Assembly (NCBI GenBank): GCA_947445525.1
Contig: CANFDS010000005.1
Span: 1-64,000, forward strand
Source of the DNA: Actinomycetota bacterium
GTDB taxonomy: Bacteria; Actinomycetota; Thermoleophilia; Gaiellales; Gaiellaceae
Reading direction: 5' to 3'
DNA length: 64,000 bases
In this document: in pieces, positions 8,125 through 15,725 of the stretch
Position numbering within the stretch: position 1 is the stretch's first letter
How the letters are laid out: the number at the start of each line of letters is the position of its first letter
Program-made: the position numbers and the translations under genes
The notes under the pieces: generated by a model
What the model was told of the DNA's origin: nothing
Database searches by the model: none
Seen by the model: the letters and a program-made list of their open reading frames with translations, nothing else

Positions 8125-9058
8125 AAGAGGGAGCGGCCGCGGCGCGCAGCCGCGGCAGCACCTCGGCGGCGAACGCCTCGAGCTCGGGCTCGGGCGGCTG
8201 GCGTTCGTCGCGGACGAGGCTCAACACGAGGTGCGTGCAGCCGGCCGCCCGGTAGGCGAGCAGCTGCTCGACGCAGGCGTCGGCGTCACCGGCGACGACG
8301 TACTTGCCGGAGAGGTCGGTGAGGTAGCGCGGCTCGCTGTAGCGCCACGCGAGGTGCTCGTCGCCGCGGCGCACCGCCGCGGCGTGGTCGGCCCCGTACG
8401 ACACGTAGACGTAGGCGCCGAAGGCGAAGTCGGGCATGAGGATGCGCCGCGCCGCACGCGCCTGTGCGCGCACCTCCTCGTAGGCCCGGCCGCAGCGCTC
8501 CGCGGTGTACATGTACGGCAGGAACCCGTCGCCCCGCAGCGCAGCCCGCCGCACCGACGGCTGCTTGCGCCCGGCCACCCACAGCGGCGGGCCGCCGGGC
8601 CGCACCGGCAACGGGTTCAGCCAGACGTCGTCGAGCGGGTAGAGGTCGCCGGGCCACGAGAAGCGGGCGCCCGAGAAGTAGAGCCGGACGATGTCGATGA
8701 CCTCGTCGGTGCGGCGCCCCAGCAGCTCGTTGGGGACGCCGGCGGCCGGCAGCTCACGCGGGTTGTCGCCGCCGGTGCCGAGCGCGAGCACCGCGCGCCC
8801 GCCCGAGATCCGGTCGACCCCGGCAAACTCCTTGGCCAGCAGCGAGGGGTGGCGCAGCGGCGCGATCGCGGCGGCCACGCCCACGGCGATGCGCTCGGTG
8901 GCACACGCCATCGCCGTCGTCATCGACACCGCGTCCCACACTGGCCGGCTGTGCAGCAGGTGCTCGCCGCAGAAGAGGCCGTCGTAGCCGAGCTGCTCGA
9001 CCAGCCCGAACGTGGGGAGGCCCCAGAACTCGTGCCCGGACGTGATGCCGACGAACAT
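8117..9058 (-). CDS. luciferase-like (LLM class) oxidoreductase, probably F420-dependent
   Basis: A 313-residue bacterial-luciferase-family TIM barrel. The start MFVGITSGHEFWG and the segments HPSLLAKEFAGVDRISGGRAVLALGTGG and PPLWVAGRKQPSVRRAA are standard for F420/FMN-dependent LLM enzymes. Substrate unknown. It is the second gene of a two-gene unit; its ATG overlaps the TGA of the upstream LLM gene by one base (TGATG). Two adjacent paralogues suggest a two-step or heteromeric flavin-type oxidation, which is inference. Confidence 0.85.
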   Translation of the reverse strand: MFVGITSGHEFWGLPTFGLVEQLGYDGLFCGEHLLHSRPVWDAVSMTTAMACATERIAVGVAAAIAPLRHPSLLAKEFAGVDRISGGRAVLALGTGGDNPRELPAAGVPNELLGRRTDEVIDIVRLYFSGARFSWPGDLYPLDDVWLNPLPVRPGGPPLWVAGRKQPSVRRAALRGDGFLPYMYTAERCGRAYEEVRAQARAARRILMPDFAFGAYVYVSYGADHAAAVRRGDEHLAWRYSEPRYLTDLSGKYVVAGDADACVEQLLAYRAAGCTHLVLSLVRDERQPPEPELEAFAAEVLPRLRAAAAPSST

Positions 9059-10086
9059 CAGGCGGCGAACGCGCGAATCATCGCCTCGTGGTTCGCGAGG
9101 ATCGCGGCCGGCGGCAGCGCGAAGCTGGGGGAGTAGATCATCACGAAGTCGACGAGGCCGTCGTAGCGGCGCAGCTGGGCCCGCACGTCGGCAGGCGTTC
9201 CCGCCAGCGCGATCGCAGCGACCATCGCGTCGGTCACGCGCGCCACCGCGCCAGGGATGTCGCCCGCGAAGAACGCCTCGCGCACGGCGTGGTACTCGGC
9301 GAGGAACCCGTGCCGCGCCATCAGCGGCTCGAAGTAGGTGGTGACCGCCGCGTAGAAGGCGATCTGGTGGCGCGCGAGCTGGCGTGCGCGGTCGGCGTCG
9401 TCGTCCACCGCCGTGATCACGAGCACGCCGAGCTCGAGCTCGTCCAGGGTGCGGCCGGCCTTCGCGGCGCCCTCGGCGACCGCGGGCAGCAGCGTCTCGC
9501 GCAGGAACTCCGGCGAGTTGACCGCGTTGAAGTTGACGCCGTCGGCGATCTCGCCGGCCAGGCGGGCCATCCCCGGCAGCGAGCAGCCGATGTGGATCGG
9601 CGGCGGGTCGGCCAGCGGCCCGTTGAAGCGGAGGTAGTTGCGCACCTGGAACACCTCGCCCTCGAAGCTGACGGGCTGCAGCGCGCCGGCGGTCCAGAGC
9701 AACCGGATGCCCTGGATGTACTCCCGCATACGCCGTAGCGGCCGCTCGTACGAGATGCCGTGCCAGTCCTCGTTCCACGCCCTGGCGGTGGTGCCCAGGC
9801 CCAGCGTGAAGCGCCCACCCGACAGCTCTTGCAGGTCGGCGGCGGCCAGCTCCAGGTTCGGCAGCGTCCGCGTCCACTGCGCGACATCTGTGCCGATCCG
9901 GATCCGGCTCGTCGCGCACGCGACAGCAGCCAGCGGGATGAGCGAGTCGCGGAAGGCCTCGGCATGCCACACGCCGCCCAGGCCGACCTGCTCGGCCAGC
10001 TGCGAGAGGCGAACGATGTCGGCGATCGAGACCTGCTCGCCCGTGAAGTGGATGTCGACGCGTGGGGCGCCGCTGCGCGTGCTCAT
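9058..10086 (-). CDS. luciferase-like (LLM class) oxidoreductase, probably F420-dependent
   Basis: A 342-residue LLM barrel: IHFTGEQVSIADIVRLSQLAEQ-type N-terminus, SGGRFTLGLGTTARAWNEDWHG, then PPIHIGCSLPGMARLAGEIADGVNFN. The ELSGGRFTLGLG loop fits cofactor F420 or FMN phosphate binding. The start is uncertain between ATG 10086 (MSTRSG) and ATG 10095, three codons upstream. It is distinct in sequence from the downstream partner, so the pair is not a recent duplication. A separate secreted-protein gene lies upstream on the same strand. Confidence 0.85.
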   Translation of the reverse strand: MSTRSGAPRVDIHFTGEQVSIADIVRLSQLAEQVGLGGVWHAEAFRDSLIPLAAVACATSRIRIGTDVAQWTRTLPNLELAAADLQELSGGRFTLGLGTTARAWNEDWHGISYERPLRRMREYIQGIRLLWTAGALQPVSFEGEVFQVRNYLRFNGPLADPPPIHIGCSLPGMARLAGEIADGVNFNAVNSPEFLRETLLPAVAEGAAKAGRTLDELELGVLVITAVDDDADRARQLARHQIAFYAAVTTYFEPLMARHGFLAEYHAVREAFFAGDIPGAVARVTDAMVAAIALAGTPADVRAQLRRYDGLVDFVMIYSPSFALPPAAILANHEAMIRAFAA

Positions 10087-10118
10087 GGGCGGCATCCTAG
10101 AGGCTGGCGCCGTACCGC

Positions 10119-11024
10119 CTACGTGGTCTTTGCGGTGCCGGTGCCGAGCCCGCCGAGCAGTGCCTCGAACAGCTTGTCGAGCGGCTTGAACGACTTCGGC
10201 CGCTCGAACGCCACCTTCTGGCCGAACTTCGAGAGGTTCACGGTGACCGTGATCGACGCCGACTTGAGGCCCTTCGTCCCGGAGGCCGGCAGCGGCAGGA
10301 GCCCACCGGTCGACGACTTCGCGGCAGCCAGGTCTTTCGGGCTGAGCGTCGAGACGATCTCGATCCGGCGCAGCAGCAGGTCGTCGCGGCCGATCAGCAG
10401 CGTCACGTCGGTCTTGTCGGCGAGCTGCGTCACATCCCCCGAGCTCCCGCTCGAGAGGCCGCTGCTCTTGCTCACCTTCGCCAGCTCCTTGGCGTCGAAC
10501 TCGCCGGTGAGCAGCCACGTCGAGACGCCGTCCACGGTCGGCCCCTCGGTCACCTTCACGTCGAGGCCGCTGCGCAGGAGGTCCGAGAGCGAGCCGGTGA
10601 GCTGCTTCGGGCTGGTGTCGAGCGTCAGTCCGCTGCCCTTGGCCTTGGTGTCCTTCAGCCCGTACCAGACGCCGCCGAAGTTGACGTAGAGCTCGGTGCC
10701 GCTCGTCCGCAGCTCCGCGGCCAGCGCCTGCCCGCTCGCCGACATCTTCCCGGCCATCACGATCGTCTTCTGCGAGAGACCGCCCTTCACCGTGATGTCG
10801 GTCGGGGGGACGAGCTTCTTGACCTGGGCCGCGGTGAGCGTGCCGTCGCCGGTCGCCGTCGCATGCATCTCGACCTCGAGGTGGAGGCCGTCCTTCTTCT
10901 GGAGTGCTGCGGCGCTGCTCGCGAGCAGCTTGTCGGCTGCGGGGGGTGACGCGGCCAGCGCTGAAGGCGCGAGCACGGCTACGACGGCGGCGAGCACGAC
11001 GGGGAGAAGCGGGCGCATACGCAT
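10119..11024 (-). CDS. secreted LppX/LprG-like protein without lipobox
   Basis: 301 residues. A basic start (MRMR) and hydrophobic helix PLLPVVLAAVVAVLAPSALA end at an A-x-A signal peptidase I site. There is no lipobox cysteine, so it is predicted to be exported but not lipidated. The mature part (ADKLLASSAAALQKKDGLHLEVE, then LSDLLRSGLDVKV, TWLLTGEFDAK and LLLRRIEI) matches the beta-sheet fold of mycobacterial LppX/LprA/LprF/LprG proteins, which shuttle lipids in the envelope. The missing lipidation would make it freely secreted or differently anchored. It is transcribed away from the metallo-beta-lactamase pair. Confidence 0.75.
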   Translation of the reverse strand: MRMRPLLPVVLAAVVAVLAPSALAASPPAADKLLASSAAALQKKDGLHLEVEMHATATGDGTLTAAQVKKLVPPTDITVKGGLSQKTIVMAGKMSASGQALAAELRTSGTELYVNFGGVWYGLKDTKAKGSGLTLDTSPKQLTGSLSDLLRSGLDVKVTEGPTVDGVSTWLLTGEFDAKELAKVSKSSGLSSGSSGDVTQLADKTDVTLLIGRDDLLLRRIEIVSTLSPKDLAAAKSSTGGLLPLPASGTKGLKSASITVTVNLSKFGQKVAFERPKSFKPLDKLFEALLGGLGTGTAKTT

Positions 11025-11130
11025 GTCTCGAAGTATGCGCGCTGCGGGGCGAGGCCGCCAGGCACCGTGCCCGCGCCGCGCGCACGGTGCTCCTGCACCG
11101 CGTCCACTGGATTCCCGTGCGGCGACACTG

Positions 11131-11136
11131 TAGGCT
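11131..11136 (+). promoter_or_regulatory. -10 box TAGGCT, leaderless start at 11144
   Basis: TAGGCT ends 7 nt before ATG 11144, in the 119-bp divergent region between the secreted-protein gene and the metallo-beta-lactamase pair. Confidence 0.5.
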
Positions 11137-11143
11137 CGCTTGC

Positions 11144-11989
11144 ATGGCCATCGCCCAGGCTGCCAGTCAGTCACTCGAGCTCGCCCCCGGTGCGCTGCAC
11201 GCGCTCGGCGGCGTCGTCCCCGTCGACGGTCGGATCAGCTGGTTCGACGAGTCGGCCCGCGGCTTCGCGCCGCTCCTCTGCTACCTCCTCACCGAGCCGG
11301 ACGGCGACGTCATGCTCGACACGAGCCTGCCCATTTTCGAACGCGAGATCGTGAAGCAGCTCGGCCTCCTGCACCCGGCCGACAAGCCACTGTCGCTCGC
11401 GCTGTCGCGCAATCCCGAGTTCGACTCGATCGGCAATGCGGGCCTCATCCTCACCACCTTTCGCACGCAGAAGCTGATCTCGGTGTTCAACGGGGAGCCA
11501 TGGCTCTACTTCCGCAGCCGTTCCGGCGCTGTCCCGCCCGAGGGGCGGCCTGCCGACATGCGCCCGGAGTGGATCGAGATCATGCGGGGGATGGAGATCC
11601 CGGTCGGCAGCGGCGGCCGCAGCCTGCTGGTCACCATCGCTCCGCTCCGACTGCTCTCGACCGTCTGGGCGTACGACGCGGCGACGCGGACGCTGTTCAC
11701 CTCGGATGCCTTCGGGCACAACCTGATGGAGCGCGAGGACGATCCGTGGATCGTCGACGCGAGCAACGACACGACGTCGTACGAGCAGGTGCGCGATCAC
11801 ATGCTCGCCAAGTTCGACTGGCTCGCGGCGGCGCACACCGAGCTCATCCGCGAGCAGCTCACCGAGGTCTTCTCGACGCACGACGTCGAGACCATCGCAC
11901 CACAGTTCGGTCGGCTCATCCGCGGCCGGGACGTCGTCGCACGCCATCGCGACCTCGTGCTCGCCGCCCTCGAGGAAGTAGGAGTCTAA
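11144..11989 (+). CDS. metallo-beta-lactamase-fold protein with degenerate metal site
   Basis: 281 residues with the strand order of the metallo-beta-lactamase fold seen in flavodiiron proteins: DVMLDTSLPIFE (usual DTG position), AYDAATRTLFTSDAFG (late Asp), and STHDVETIAPQFGRLI (final His). No HxHxDH or HxExDH motif is present between them; the expected region reads AGLILTTFRTQKLISVF. The metal centre is therefore likely lost or reduced, and function may be structural or regulatory. The stop overlaps the next start as TAATG, and the downstream gene is a second, less degenerate member, which suggests a heteromeric pair. Confidence 0.7.
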   Translation: MAIAQAASQSLELAPGALHALGGVVPVDGRISWFDESARGFAPLLCYLLTEPDGDVMLDTSLPIFEREIVKQLGLLHPADKPLSLALSRNPEFDSIGNAGLILTTFRTQKLISVFNGEPWLYFRSRSGAVPPEGRPADMRPEWIEIMRGMEIPVGSGGRSLLVTIAPLRLLSTVWAYDAATRTLFTSDAFGHNLMEREDDPWIVDASNDTTSYEQVRDHMLAKFDWLAAAHTELIREQLTEVFSTHDVETIAPQFGRLIRGRDVVARHRDLVLAALEEVGV

Positions 11990-12768
11990 TGGGTGATTAC
12001 AGCCTGCCGCGCGAGCTCGCGCCTGGCATCTTCTGGCTCTCCGACTGCCTTGCCATGCAGCACCAGGGGATGACGGTGCACGCCTACGGCTCGGCGTACC
12101 TCGTGGTCGGCAGCGAGTCGTCGCTGCTGGTCGATACCGGGCATCCCAAGGACTATGCGGCGATCTGCGAGCAGCTCGACATCTGCCACGCCAAGGGCGC
12201 GCCGCCGGTCAAGTACATCATGCCGACCCACTCCGAGGTGCCCCACGCTGCGAACCTTGCCTCGCTGCTCGACCGCTACCCGGAGTCGATGGTCTACGGC
12301 GATGTCCGCGACTACCACCTCATCTTCCCCGAGGCCGCCGACCGGCTGGTGCCGATGAAGGCCGGCGACGAGATCGACCTGGGCACCACGACGTTCGTCT
12401 TCCTCGAGGCCGTCGTCAAGGACCTCGTCACGTCGCTCTGGGGCTTCTCGACCGCGCAGGGCGCCCTGTTCCCCGGCGACGGCTTCGCCTACATGCACCA
12501 TCACCACGAGGGCCAGTGCGGCATGACCGCCGAGGAGTGCCCCGACCTGCCGGTGGAGGAGTTCACGGCGCTGTTCTCGGAGTTCGCGCTCTACTGGACG
12601 CGCTTCACCGACATGGACGGCGTGATCGCCCGGCTCGACGCGATGATCGACGTCGACCTCCCCGTCCAGCTGATCTGCCCGGGCCACGGCAACCCCGTCC
12701 TCGACCCGTCGGTGACCTTCCCGCGCGTCAAGGAAGGCCTCCTGCTCGGCGCCGGCGTCACGAACTAG
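11989..12768 (+). CDS. flavodiiron-like metallo-beta-lactamase-fold protein
   Basis: 259 residues. Seen are SSLLVDTGHPKDYA, MPTHSEVPHAANL, LFPGDGFAYMHHHHEGQC and LICPGHGNPV. The first histidine motif is of the flavodiiron type (H-x-E-x-x-H), but the usual Asp is Pro, so HxExDH has become HSEVPH. The later Asp and His ligands are kept. A four-His stretch with a following Cys (HHHHEGQC) is unusual. No flavodoxin domain is attached. It may be a beta-lactamase-fold oxidoreductase acting on oxygen, NO or peroxide; this is inference, but the next gene encodes a thiol/selenol peroxidase-type protein. Confidence 0.72.
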   Translation: MGDYSLPRELAPGIFWLSDCLAMQHQGMTVHAYGSAYLVVGSESSLLVDTGHPKDYAAICEQLDICHAKGAPPVKYIMPTHSEVPHAANLASLLDRYPESMVYGDVRDYHLIFPEAADRLVPMKAGDEIDLGTTTFVFLEAVVKDLVTSLWGFSTAQGALFPGDGFAYMHHHHEGQCGMTAEECPDLPVEEFTALFSEFALYWTRFTDMDGVIARLDAMIDVDLPVQLICPGHGNPVLDPSVTFPRVKEGLLLGAGVTN

Positions 12769-12776
12769 GCGGAGCC

Positions 12777-13247
12777 ATGGAGACTCCCGACCGCTACTTC
12801 ACCTTCCACGCCGAGACGTTCTCGAGCGGGACGAAGGGCCGCGCGTTCTCGCGCATCCGCAACAACGTCTTCGTCGTCGACGACCCGTCGCGGCCCGGCT
12901 ACGACGGGCCCGGCGAGGAGCCGGGCGCCGGCGAGCTGTTCATGGCCGCCATCACCACGTGCGCCGGCCTGATGATGGAGCGCCTGGCGCGGGCCGACGG
13001 CCTGCCGCTCGCGCACGTGCACGTCGGCATGCAGGGCTCGCTCGACACGCAGGCCGACTTCGGCGGCAATCCGCCCGTCCTCGACAGCGCCCGCATGCTC
13101 TTCACGTTCAGCGGGCTGTCGGGAGAGCAGGCCGAGCAGCTCGTCGAGACGTTCAAGCGCCGCTGACCGCTGTACGGCTCGGTCGCGGTCGCGACCCCCG
13201 ACACGGTTGTCGAGTGGCGCCTGGAGGAAGAGCAGCCGGACGCGTAG
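12777..13247 (+). CDS. OsmC-family selenoprotein (in-frame TGA read as Sec130)
   Basis: 156 residues when TGA 13164-13166 is read as selenocysteine. The OsmC fold is visible: GAGELFMAAITTCAGLMMERLA carries the first redox cysteine (C62) on the long helix. OsmC/Ohr proteins reduce organic peroxides with two cysteines; the second sits in a C-P-[VI] motif near the C-terminus. Here the sequence reads KRR-TGA-PLYGSVAVATP, so TGA stands exactly at that cysteine. The frame continues to TAG 13245-13247, filling the gap to the convergent gene and leaving 4 bp. A SECIS-like hairpin follows the TGA. Stopping at TGA would give 129 residues lacking the resolving residue and last strand. OsmC-like selenoproteins are known from bacterial selenoproteome surveys. 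Confidence 0.75.
13167..13206 (+). promoter_or_regulatory. bacterial SECIS element candidate
   Basis: Directly after the TGA there is a lower stem, CCG-(c)-TGT (13167-13173) with ACACGG (13201-13206), one bulged C. The apical stem is GGTCGC (13181-13186) with GCGACC (13191-13196), closing the tetraloop GGTC (13187-13190). The loop begins 20 nt after the TGA, inside the 16-37 nt range known for bacterial SECIS elements. E. coli fdhF has GGUUGC, loop AGGUCU, and GCACC, so the stem start and GGUC loop agree. SelB would bind the G-U of the loop. Confidence 0.65.
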
Positions 13248-13251
13248 GCGG

Positions 13252-14586
13252 TCAGGCGGCGAGACGCGCACTGCGGCGCCCGGCGGCCTTGGCCTCGTAG
13301 AGCGCAGCGTCGGCGACGGCCAGCAGGCCGCCGATCTCGTTGCCGTGGTGCGGGGTCAGGGCGATGCCGATCGACACCGACGAGGCGAGTGCGGCGGCGC
13401 TCGTGCCTGCCAGGCTCGCGGTCACCTCGTCGACGATCGTGCGGGCGACCTCCTGGGGGTCGGCGGCGCCGTCGTCGAGCCAGAGAGCGAACTCGTCGCC
13501 GCCGAGGCGGCCTGCGAAGCCCCGGCGCGCGAGCACGCGCGCGGTCTCGATCAGAACGACGTCGCCGGTGGCATGGCCGTGGGTGTCGTTGATCTGCTTG
13601 AGACGGTCGACGTCGCAGATCATCACCGCGCCGGGCGCCCCGCCGGCGATCCTGCCCTGGACATCCTGCAGCCAGTGGCGACGGCTGCTGATACCGGTGA
13701 GGGCGTCCACGAACGCGATGCGCTCGAGCTCCTGCACGCGGTCGGCGAGCGGACTGCCAGCGCGGCTCGCCTGCGGCGCCGCATCCTGCGCGAGCTCGTC
13801 GAGCACGCTCTCGGGCAGGCCGAGCAGCGCGAGCGCCGCCGTGACGATCTCGGGATCGGGGTCGGCTCCGGCGATCATGCCGACGACCTGGTCGGCGAGC
13901 TGCACGCAGGCGGCCTCGGCCGACGGCAGCTCGCAGCCGGTGGCGCCGCCGTGATGGGCGGCAATCGCATGGAAGACGTCGTCGGGAACCTCGGAGCGGC
14001 TGGCATAGAGCGCGCCGACGTAGGCGTGGTCGACCCCGAGCACCTCGCGCTCGCGGGCCGCACGCTGGGCGCCGCTCGGGTACGCGAGCGCGATCTCGTC
14101 GACGGCATCCTCACCGAACACGAGCGGCAGCACGACCTTGCCGATGTCGTGGAGCAACCCTGCCAGGTGCGCGGTCTCGATCGAGGCGCCGCTGCGCTCG
14201 GCTGCTGCTGCGGCGCAGGCCGCGACCGCGACGGCGTGCGCGTGCATCTGCCCGCGCGACGCGCGCCCGCTGCCGGGTGCCCGCTCGAGGTAGCGATAGG
14301 TGGCGGTCTCCAGGGCGATCTGGCCGAGGCGGCGCCTACCGACCATCGCGAGCGCCTGGCGGATCGTCTTGGCCCGGATCGGGCGCGCCATCACGGCGGA
14401 GTTGGCGAAGCGCAGCAGGTTTGCCGCGAATCCCTCGTCGTGCTCGATCGTGGCGATCAGCTCTGTGGCAGAGGACTCCGGGTCGTCGGCAAGGGCGCAG
14501 ATCTGTCGAACGGTGCGGTCGAGCACGGGCAGCGGCCCGAGCCGCTCCAGCTCAGCGTGAATCCTCGCATCGAGTGCTGCGTCCAT
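13252..14586 (-). CDS. HDOD / GGDEF two-domain regulator
   Basis: 444 residues. An N-terminal HDOD-type domain (about 15-240) contains a preserved HD doublet in HLAGLLHDIGKVVLPL, and AIAAHHGGATG further on. A C-terminal GGDEF domain (about 285-440) has DALTGISSRRHW, DVDRLKQINDTHGHATGD and the signature GRLGGDEFALW, so it can in principle make cyclic di-GMP. The RxxD inhibitory site before GGDEF is absent, so product inhibition there is unlikely. No membrane segment or input domain beyond HDOD. The start ATG 14586 follows GGGGAG. It is convergent with the OsmC gene. Confidence 0.88.
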   Translation of the reverse strand: MDAALDARIHAELERLGPLPVLDRTVRQICALADDPESSATELIATIEHDEGFAANLLRFANSAVMARPIRAKTIRQALAMVGRRRLGQIALETATYRYLERAPGSGRASRGQMHAHAVAVAACAAAAAERSGASIETAHLAGLLHDIGKVVLPLVFGEDAVDEIALAYPSGAQRAAREREVLGVDHAYVGALYASRSEVPDDVFHAIAAHHGGATGCELPSAEAACVQLADQVVGMIAGADPDPEIVTAALALLGLPESVLDELAQDAAPQASRAGSPLADRVQELERIAFVDALTGISSRRHWLQDVQGRIAGGAPGAVMICDVDRLKQINDTHGHATGDVVLIETARVLARRGFAGRLGGDEFALWLDDGAADPQEVARTIVDEVTASLAGTSAAALASSVSIGIALTPHHGNEIGGLLAVADAALYEAKAAGRRSARLAA

Positions 14587-14680
14587 CCCTGTCTCCCCAT
14601 TCCCGGTGATGAGAAGGTATTCGACCACCGAGAAGGGGTAGTGAACCCCCCGCAACAGTGAGATCTGCCGGCTCGCCCGT

Positions 14681-15238
14681 CTAGTCGCCGGGCAGCCGCT
14701 GGAACTCGATGAAGGTACCGACGTCGGGCCGGCGCGCGAATCGGCCGTCACGTTCGATCTCGGCCATCAGCGGCTTCAGTGTGAGCTGGCGCGGATCGCC
14801 CGGCGCGGCATCGTGAAAGAGGGCATGACCACCGGGCTGCAGTTGCAGGCAGAACCGTTCGAAATCGGAGCGCGTGCCCTCGAGGCTCGGATCTCCGTCG
14901 ACCAGGACAATCGCGTAGTGCCCTGCGAGCGGCTCGACTGTTTGCGAGTCCTCGCGGCTCAGATGCACCCGGTCGGCCAGGCCGTAGCGCGCAAAAGCCT
15001 CACCGAGCTTGCTGTCGAAGCGGTCGCCGAGCTGCGGGAGCTTCGACTGGGGATCGAACGAGTGAAGGGTCGCGGCTCGCGCCATGGCCGTCGCGAGCAC
15101 GAGGGTGCTCCCGCCTCGCTCGCGACCGAGCTCGATGAGCGTTGAGGGCCCGGCGTTCGCGGCGAGCCTCCCGAGGTGGGCGACCTCGATCAGCGACATG
15201 GACGCAAGGCCCCGGTTGGCGGGATTGCTGGAGAGCAC
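14681..15238 (-). CDS. class I SAM-dependent methyltransferase, intact core
   Basis: From GTG 15238 this gives 185 residues. STLIELGRERGGSTLVLATAMA corresponds to motif I of the Methyltransf_24-like group, DRVHLSREDS and VLVDGDPSLEGTRSDFERFC to the later acidic loops, and HALFHDAAPGDP to the final motif. The usual length is 230-260 residues, so this is short at the N-terminus. Coding-like sequence continues in the same frame upstream to 15454 and is broken by a TGA at 15401-15403 (see next entry). No ATG, GTG or TTG other than 15238 lies between that TGA and the core; CTG codons do. Substrate unknown. Confidence 0.7.
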   Translation of the reverse strand: MLSSNPANRGLASMSLIEVAHLGRLAANAGPSTLIELGRERGGSTLVLATAMARAATLHSFDPQSKLPQLGDRFDSKLGEAFARYGLADRVHLSREDSQTVEPLAGHYAIVLVDGDPSLEGTRSDFERFCLQLQPGGHALFHDAAPGDPRQLTLKPLMAEIERDGRFARRPDVGTFIEFQRLPGD

Positions 15239-15454
15239 GAGTGGCGCGACATCCTCGAAGCGCTCGAGCTCGGCGGGCCAGCGGTCGAGAGCGGAGAGCC
15301 GCGAGCGACTTGCCAGCCAGTAGCCGACCGATCCGAGCAGCAGGTCGGGCCGCTCGACCGCGACGGTTCCGAGCAGGCGCCTGCCGAGTCCCGAGTCGAA
15401 TCACCGTGCAACCAGGCGGCGCGCACGGGCTCTTGCGGCACAGACGGCATTCAT
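15239..15454 (-). pseudogene. N-terminal part of the methyltransferase gene, with an in-frame TGA
   Basis: The frame of the downstream methyltransferase stays open: GTVAVERPDLLLGSVGYW, then SALDRWPAELERFEDVAP, joining LVLSSNPANRG. Before this is TGA 15401-15403, and before the TGA the same frame reads MNAVCAARARARRLVAR from ATG 15454. The whole would be 257 residues, the normal family length, with the stop at codon 18. A Trp to stop change (TGG to TGA) is the simplest reading. Selenocysteine is unlikely at this N-terminal site. Alternatively a CTG start downstream of the TGA is used. Confidence 0.45.
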
Positions 15455-15520
15455 GGCTGCTCTGCCATCTCGCGGAGCATCGTAGCTCGCACCTCGCTCA
15501 GGCCCCGGGCCGGCTGCACG

Positions 15521-15549
15521 ACGAAACCCGCCGGTCGGGCGGGTTTCGT
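15521..15549 (-). terminator. hairpin terminator downstream of tRNA-Gln
   Basis: ACGAAACCCGCC and GGCGGGTTTCGT pair over 12 bp around a short loop. On the minus strand the hairpin begins 5 nt after the tRNA 3' end and closes with a T-containing arm. Confidence 0.7.
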
Positions 15550-15553
15550 GAGG

Positions 15554-15624
15554 CTGCGGGACAGGGATTCGAACCCCAACTTCCCGGTCCAGAGCCGGGC
15601 GTCCTACCGTTAGACGATCCCGCA
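15554..15624 (-). tRNA. tRNA-Gln, anticodon CTG
   Basis: Read on the minus strand, TGCGGGA and TCCCGCA form a perfect 7-bp acceptor stem. The anticodon arm is CCCGG-CTCTGGA-CCGGG, giving anticodon CTG for CAG codons. The T-arm carries GGTTCGAATCC. The D-loop has TAACGGTAGGA. CCA is not encoded (G discriminator then CC/T sequence). It stands alone, with a terminator hairpin just downstream. Confidence 0.93.
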
Positions 15625-15725
15625 ACGGCTGGGTGATTGTAGCGCCTGGGCGCGCGTGACCGGGTGATCGACAGCACGGGCCGCGTCTTCACGCTGCGGG
15701 GCGCCGTGGCGCGGCCTCGCGTCGC

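Noticed and set aside
15401-15403. TGA in the methyltransferase frame as a selenocysteine codon
   Set aside because: The site is 18 codons from the start, not at a known redox position; the hairpin after it lacks the GGUC-type loop.
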